Part shown: in pieces, positions 57,429-64,000 of the stretch | Layout of the letters: every line of letters begins with the position of its first letter | Position numbering within the stretch: the stretch's first letter is position 1 | Source: Chionis minor | Taxonomy: Eukaryota; Chordata; Aves; Charadriiformes; Chionididae | Length of the DNA stretch: 64,000 nucleotides | Direction: 5' to 3' | NCBI GenBank assembly: GCA_013398295.1 | Contig: VZSF01003896.1 | Coordinates: 248,001-312,000, forward strand | The notes under the pieces: generated by a model | What the model saw: the letters and a program-made list of their open reading frames with translations, nothing else | What the model was told of the DNA's origin: nothing | The model's database searches: none | Made by a program: the position numbers and the translations under genes

Positions 57429-60400
57429 CTGAAACAAATTTTGGAACTGTTAACCCACCAAAGAAGATCAATGAGCAAACTTCTTTAGGCAAAGTTGAAT
57501 CATATGACGGTCTTCATGCTCCTGGCAATGCTTGTCAATAGCTCCATTAGCAGGGAAGTCATGTAATTAAATAGCATCATGTGGTATCCTATCTCTTTAA
57601 TTCCCAGTCTTTTAAGATGCTAATTAGAGAAATATTTGTGTGTTGTTGCCTAATTCCCTCTCTCCTTCCTTATAAAACATCCTGCGCCTGCTCTAGGCTT
57701 TCATTGTCTTTACTGATACTTTTCTATTTTAGTGTTATTATTTTCATATGCTGTATCTTGGGTGTGCAGCTTTTTATTAAAAATGAAGGTGTTTTTTCAC
57801 TGAGGTAAAATGGTGGATGCAAGGTTTGAATAAATGTTCCCTGAGAAAATGCCTTTAGGCACTTAGGTCTTTAAAAATACCACACCTAAAGGAATGGTGG
57901 CCTGTTAGTTTGAGAATAAATATCTTAATTATCTTTTTTACTCAGATGCTTAACTACTTTTTTTTTTTTAATGTTAACATCAATAATTAGCGGTCTTAAT
58001 AGTTGGTTTTCTGTGGCTTGATCATAAATACATATCCAATGGTTCCCAGTGTAATGAAGTCCTCAGAAATGGTATGTCTGCAGCAATATGTTTAAGTTTA
58101 TTCTGTACCTCGCAATAGCTTATCAACTAGACAAATTTAACGAAAATGTAGTTTTTAAAAATATAAAATGTTAAGTTGTAATAATTCATAGAACTTCTTG
58201 TATCTATCAAATTAAGCTATGTAATAGTTTTTTCATAACGTAGCAGTAAGTAACAGATGTTGTTATGTTAATAATGGTAATGGTGATTCTGACTTCACAG
58301 ATATAAATTCAAATAATGAAAATATTAGAACTGTCATCCTGTTTGTGGGAGTGGACGTGTGTGCAAAATTCTAAGGCGCTTCCTAGTATAAGGCTGACAT
58401 ACAGAATTCTACTCTGACATGTGTTTGCAGCTAGTGGAAACTATATGGTACTGCTTTTCATAGTCTCTGTCTGACACCCTATTTAGTTAGTGAGCATTTA
58501 AACTATGCCCTCAGATCAGTTACCAAATATGAATTATGCACTGCCAAGAGTTCATGGCATTTTATTAATAGTACTTATTCGGGCAATTTTCTTTCTTGAA
58601 ATTAGTTTCTAATATACTGTAACGCTCAAGGCATAAATTCTGATACATATTCCTATTGATTTCTGTATGTTGTTTCAAAAAGGAGCTAATTATCCCCTCC
58701 ATGATATACTTCAAGGTTCAATGTGATATACATTGGATTTTACGAGTTTTGTTACATATGTTATTCAAAGGGCAGCTGCTGTAACTTGATGGAAATTAGA
58801 GGGAGGACCTTAAGTTACTTCTTCAAAAGCATACCAATCTTTTTTATTAAATGTCCAATGGAAAGAAAGGAAATTGATTTTAGTATCTTTTTATTTGTGT
58901 TATCTGTTTGCCAAGCAGATAATTCAGTTGATCAGCATTTATTAAATACTGAAAGAACACCCCACTCATTCTTTAGCACAACCATCTACTGTGTAACACG
59001 TGGCCATTTGGAATATGTTGTCAGTTCAAATTAAGAACGGAATACAATTAACAAAAGTTTATGTTTCTTTAATATTCTGTCTCTGCATCTCAGTTTTGTA
59101 TCTTTGACTCAAATGTTTTGAATTCTCTGCAAGTTCATTAAAGCAGTAGTAACTCTTGATAGTAACTTTTTTCCAAGCTTAAGCATTTATTTGGCAGTTC
59201 AGAAAACGTTACCAAGCACTATATTCTAGAGACCAAGCCATTCATCCTGCCAAGTACTTTTATCTTTGTCTTCTATAAACACGAGAAGCGATGCTGAAGG
59301 ATAAGGAGGCTGACAATGACGGATGACCTACAGCTTTGTTTCCCTGTTTGACTAGGTGGACCCTGCGCGGTGCTGTGTTCTCTGTAACACAACCCCGTGC
59401 CTTCAGATGCCGTTGTCTTGTGCTCAGCAGTCCCCAGCTCTGCGCCGTGTTGTGGGGTGGCATAACACAGGGAGAGGTGTTTAACCAAGCACCGTTGCAT
59501 TCCTATGGACAATCATACCAAGACCAGTGAACAACAGGAGTCAATTCTAGTAAAAAGCTGCAAAGCTGAGGGATAGTTGTCATCTTCTAACTTCAACGGT
59601 GTTTTGCAGCACTATGAATTTATTTTTTTTCCTCTCTCCTTTTCTCAGAGTCTGAAGCTTCTTATATCTACTCACGTGTGCGCATTGTCTGCCCATTTGG
59701 GTGAAATGACAATGCAGTGGTTATTGAAGCATGAGCTATGAAACCATGATGTAACTGCTTTCACAAATGAGTATGTCTTTTCTGAGGGGTCTGTTTTACT
59801 TAGCTGTCATTTCCAAAACATAAATCTTCAAGGCATCAGAAGTGCAATGTTACAGGTCCTGAAAAAGTTCAGGGAATTAAAAGGGCGGTAGAGTTCCTAC
59901 TTCTTACTTGAGAATTAGTCCCAAAATATGAGCATGAAGTTCCTTCTTTGCCTTCTAAAATTTCTCTCTGAACTTGTACCTTTATACTGGACGATTTTTG
60001 TTTGCCTACCAAGAGACCTATGTACACATTCCAGATTGCTGTTAAGGAGAAAAAAGAGGAATAATTTAAAATTGCAAATCTAAAGAAAATGCAGTTACTA
60101 TTAGCAGGAGAGGTGCGGTCGCGGGAATAATGAAACATGGGGAAGAAGCACTGAACTGTGGCTCTGGGGAGGGAGACCGGAGGAAAAGGACAGATGGGTA
60201 AGAAAGCTGCTTTTTCAAGAAACTCCTCTGTGATTGCTCAGGATCAGGTCCTCTGTTTTCCTTCTTTCAATTTCCTCTGAAATTTTACGTTAGGGACAGT
60301 TTCTTTGTTTTTCTCCTTGATTCTAGTCTAATGTAAATACACGCCTAATACAGGTGTAATACAGAGACAGTTTGTTGCCTGTCTTGCGCAGCGTAAACTT

Positions 60401-63019
60401 TGATATCTCCTCCTCACAACTTCTTCCAGCAGAACTCGAGATCAGATGGTAAATTGAAGGTTTGATACACGGATAAATGTGAGGAAAAGTTCATGGTGGG
60501 TTGGACTGGTGGACTGGGGTGTGTAAGAGGGGGCCCCCTATCTATGTCGCACAGTTAATGGAGCAGTCCTCTTCGTTTCTTGGTGTGTTTGGGCTGTGGA
60601 GCACCAGCAGTTCTCTGGGCTTGCTTGAAGGGCACCAGGCCAACCTGAAGTGCTATTTCGTGTTGGTTTTATTTCTGAAAGTATTTCAAAAGGGATTGTT
60701 CTTTGAAAACAGTAAAATAACTGTTAATTTAAAAGAAATAAGCTATAAATACGCTCTAGTAAAGCATATTTAGTCATGTAATTGGAGAGACAAATTTTCT
60801 CTGAGCCTCAGACGTACAATTTTAGGATAATTGTCTAAAATCAATAGTGGCTGAATTTACATGTCTGTGTCACACAGCTAGCTTAGACTTAAGACATATG
60901 TTGTCGAATATACAGATTTTAAATTTCATGCCTGTGATCAGTATGTCTTTTTGTTAAAGAAAAAACTCTAAGATACCAATAATATTCTAAAGTTTATTTT
61001 CTAAGATGCATGCACATCCATAATGGATTAACAGCATGTTTTAACAAACCATTTATTTGCTTTAGGAGTGACAGAGAGAAGCTGTTTCGAACAGGATCTC
61101 TCATCACCGTCTATCTCTAGTCACCTCCTACTGAACTTAAGGTTGAATACTGGGGGTCATGAGGGAAAGAAAACAATAATTAAAGGGAAACAGTTGATTG
61201 AGGTGTTTTTTTTCTCCTTCAGTACAATTAGTATGTGAGAAGCGGCTGAGTACTCTACTGTATATCATTAGTTCAAACATTTCTGACTTGATTCAACTTT
61301 GATGGTGACTTTTTAAGTTGTATTTCTGTACTTTGTGGAGAACAGCTTAAGTAGTAAAGGCAGTAAAAGTTCTTGTTAGAAGATCTTGTTTCTATAAATC
61401 TTAATCTTGGAATTCTGTTAGATTACAATTGGACTGTTTCTAAGAACTCACCCCACCTCCCAAAAAGTTGTCATGAGTTCTTTTATTAAAGCTTCGAAAA
61501 TTATTCTTAGGCTAACAGAGGTGGGGAGTAAAGCAGGAGTGTTTACAGAGCTCACTTCTAAATTGACTGTGATAAGTGGCGATGCAATGTATTATGATTA
61601 GAGGTTTCTGGGAGACTCTTTAAGAAGGTTAACTGCAAGGCAGCTCTCAAAAGAAAGCATTTATCTTAGTGGTCATCCTTCAGTGTTTTATACTACTGAG
61701 ATTTTTTTGTGGGTGGTTAGAACCATTTTTTGTGTTTTATTAGCTGTATCTTGAATACCTCCTACAAGCTGAATGACAGTTTAGGGTTATTAAATCTGTT
61801 CTTAGTACATTTTTTTATCCATAGTTAATCTTGACTAAATATATGCTAGTGAGCAACCCCTTTTTCTCAGTTGTTGCCCATATTTGTTAAAGAAATTATT
61901 CCATTTGACATTTGTTTAGGCTGCAGTTTGATAAAATACTGTATACAATATACTTTTTCAGTTTGGCATTCAACAGAGTCTTTCATGGATTTATTTCTTC
62001 TTGCATTATCTTATCTTCCCTTCTAGTACACTAAGGCTTCCTTTTTGTATTAAGTAATTTTTTTCACTCCAAGACAGACACTTCCACAAACGCATGCTCT
62101 GTGCCTTATTGCTAGAGATGTATAAGATCACATTTTTCAGGTGTTCGGTTACATTTATAATTGAGTCGCTTTGGTATCATCTGCTTTCTCTAATCCTATG
62201 TATGGGGTTTTTTCATTAATTCAAACTTTTCTGTAACACTACTTCCAGTGTCTTTACTAAAAGATTTATAGGATTTTATACTTTTTGTTTGTCTAAAAGC
62301 CATGTCTATTATCAGATTAATAGTTGATAGATCCTCCAAGGAAAGGCATCTCCGTATTTCACTGTCACTGAGGAATGGCGTGTGCAGTACAAAGTCATTC
62401 TTATCTGTAATTGCTGTCGTAGAAATTTTCACAGAAACTTGATCATTCTCAAGTTTTGTATTGTTCTTTCTTACAATAGATGTAGAGACTTAAATGTAAA
62501 AGATCTTTTCTTCTAGCGGTAGGAAGGCTAATAGGTGTATGATGTAAGCAGATCAGACATGACATGAACTCCAAGGACTACTGTCTTAAATGAGACACGA
62601 AGAACATCAGCTTTAAACACTGAGTCATTGAATAATTGGGTTGCTGGTAAGGTCATGTTTTGGGGCAAGATCAACTATACCAAGGTCATTTCTAACAGAC
62701 GCTTGCCTGAATTGTTCAGAGAGACTTCCACTGGCAGTTAGCATCTTTGCGCAGCAGAGCAGGGAAAGCAGGACTTTCTGCCAGTCTGAATGGCGATTCA
62801 CACTTACCTGCCGTTCACACGAGACCTTGGCTAGGTATTACCAGGAAAAAACCCAGAACTTTTTCTCCTGCAATTTATGCACGTCACTTCTTGTTCTGTC
62901 TGTCATGGATATGGAAAAAAAGGTGTTCTATTTCACTCTGATATAACATTTTATGTTCTAATTATCACGTTGCCACTCATAGACTATTTATTGTAGTTTT
63001 TTTCCAGTGTTTTCTTGTC
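57429..63019. other. Non-coding stretch
   Basis: AT-rich intron-like or intergenic DNA with a T run at about 57958-57969. Nothing with paired splice borders and an open frame is well supported, apart from the tiny 62808-62830 segment on the minus strand (donor GGCAG/GTAAGTG). Confidence 0.35.
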
Positions 63020-63440
63020 AGTCATTTCTCTGTCTGCTTTTGTTGCTCTCCCCTAAACAGTCTCCAGATTTTTCATGGAGAACCATATCCAAACTGAATT
63101 CAGTATTTCAGCTAAGATCTTCCTGAAGTCATGTAGATCAAAAGAATCACTTCTGGCTTGCAATCTGTTTCTGTTTATACTTCACAGTATGATGTTTGCC
63201 TTATTCACAACAGATCATTAATATGCGGTTCCTCCTTAGTTTTCTAGACGGTGTCTTTGGCCTGTGAAGACGTTTTTATTCCTATCTTCATGGCACTTCA
63301 AGATCCTCCCAGTTTCAAGTCTCAATGAAATATAAGAAGTAGATTTTCTAGTCCTCCATCCATGCAGTTAATGAGAGCATTAAAGAGAGTGGAATCCTGA
63401 GTAGTTTTGGGTGGAATACCACTTGTGTAAATAAATTAAT
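63020..63440 (-). mobile_element. Ancient, decayed CR1/L3-type LINE (reverse-transcriptase region), antisense
   Basis: Read on this strand, successive words follow the order of the complement of old reptile/bird CR1-like LINEs: TTTTGTTGCTCT (63037-63048), an AATTCAGTATTTCAGCTAAG block (63098-63117), CAGTATGATGTTTGCCTTATTCACAACAG (63186-63213), CCTCCCAGTTTCAAGTC (63305-63321), TCCATGCAGTTAATGAGAGCATTAAAGAGAG (about 63358-63390) and GGAATACCACTTGTG (63413-63427). In that family these words surround the codons after the reverse-transcriptase FADD motif. Many substitutions and indels make it untranslatable. The match is from memory of the family; a repeat-library search would settle it. Confidence 0.6.
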
Positions 63441-64000
63441 GGCTGACCATCAGGAAGGGTCTATTATTTTCACATTTTCTTTTGTATTTTAGCATGAAGT
63501 GATGTTAAGATATTTGTGCGAGTTTCTGGTCTCGCGGCTGCAGGTTGTGCTCATCGAGGGACTGTGCTGGTCGCTGCCTTGGTGTTAAGGAGACGAGCTG
63601 GAGGGCGGAGGTTGCTGTGAAGTAGAATGCAGTCAGGCTTTGCCAGGGGAGAAGTTTCATTTCATGAATTTTGCTTTTCCAGGGAAAAGTTCTCCCTCTC
63701 CTACATCTAATGAGCAACCATATTATAGTGGCGGATATATAGATTGGTAATCCTAGGAACTACTTTATGTATCTCAAAGGAAAATGTACAGAATAATTAC
63801 CAATGAGGAGAAAATGCTGTTAGATTTAGCATGTATTTTATTAATCTGAGAGTTTACCTAATTTTACCGTGTACATTTAGTGTGATTTTTCTTGGTGTTA
63901 AAATCACTCCCCTGTTATTTGTATAACAGACTAGTTTGCCAAAAAAAGAGAGGAAAAACTAGTAATAGCAAAAAGGATTACTCTTTGTAAATATTACTGG
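63441..64000. other. Non-coding end of the window
   Basis: A small GC-richer patch at 63525-63625 and then AT-rich sequence. No gene or repeat recognised. Confidence 0.4.

Noticed and set aside
59898..59960. Minus-strand helix-like open piece with donor-like GTAAGA
   Set aside because: The acceptor is purine-rich and the exit phase does not match 57428; probably chance.
62808..62830. 23-base minus-strand segment with an excellent donor GGCAG/GTAAGTG
   Set aside because: Too short to support from sequence alone; the frame and phase choice is free, so it is mentioned only as a possible upstream exon.

Overview
This is a 64 kb piece of a vertebrate nuclear genome, almost certainly from a bird. 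The base composition is AT-rich and gene-poor. Both young interspersed repeats are CR1 LINEs with the avian type of 3' end (antisense at 5830-6800, sense at 23877-24508). Older, decayed LINE pieces of the CR1/L3 kind lie at 3786-3862 and 63020-63440. Nothing prokaryotic, no CRISPR array and no convincing tRNA, rRNA or snRNA was seen. There is one assembly gap (33928-34536).

Layout. At 0-14.6 kb a set of possible plus-strand exons (1820-1853, 2880-3050, 8883-9001, 12602-12670, 14421-14522) has splice-like borders and reading phases that fit end to end. It closes with a stop codon and an AATAAA signal at 14576-14581. From 14.6 to 40.7 kb I see mostly non-coding sequence: the second CR1, an isolated possible minus-strand exon (29048-29216), the gap and a GC-rich block at 38080-38360. 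From 40.7 to 57.4 kb a second possible gene runs on the minus strand (57378-57428, 55163-55250, 41082-41166, 40695-40860), again with matching phases, ending inside a CpG-rich block at 40735-41125. A variable-looking 46-bp CA/CCATGCT minisatellite lies at 45757-46190. A decayed, protein-like stretch in shifting frames occupies 51307-52015. The 3' end of the window carries the larger ancient LINE relic.

How far to trust this. The CR1 copies, simple repeats, minisatellite and gap are read directly. The exon models are my own reading of splice sites and open frames. They match no protein that I recognise, and random open frames of 60-75 codons are common here, so they are hypotheses with confidence of about 0.2-0.4. 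If real, the two gene models converge, with their 3' ends facing each other across about 26 kb of non-coding DNA.
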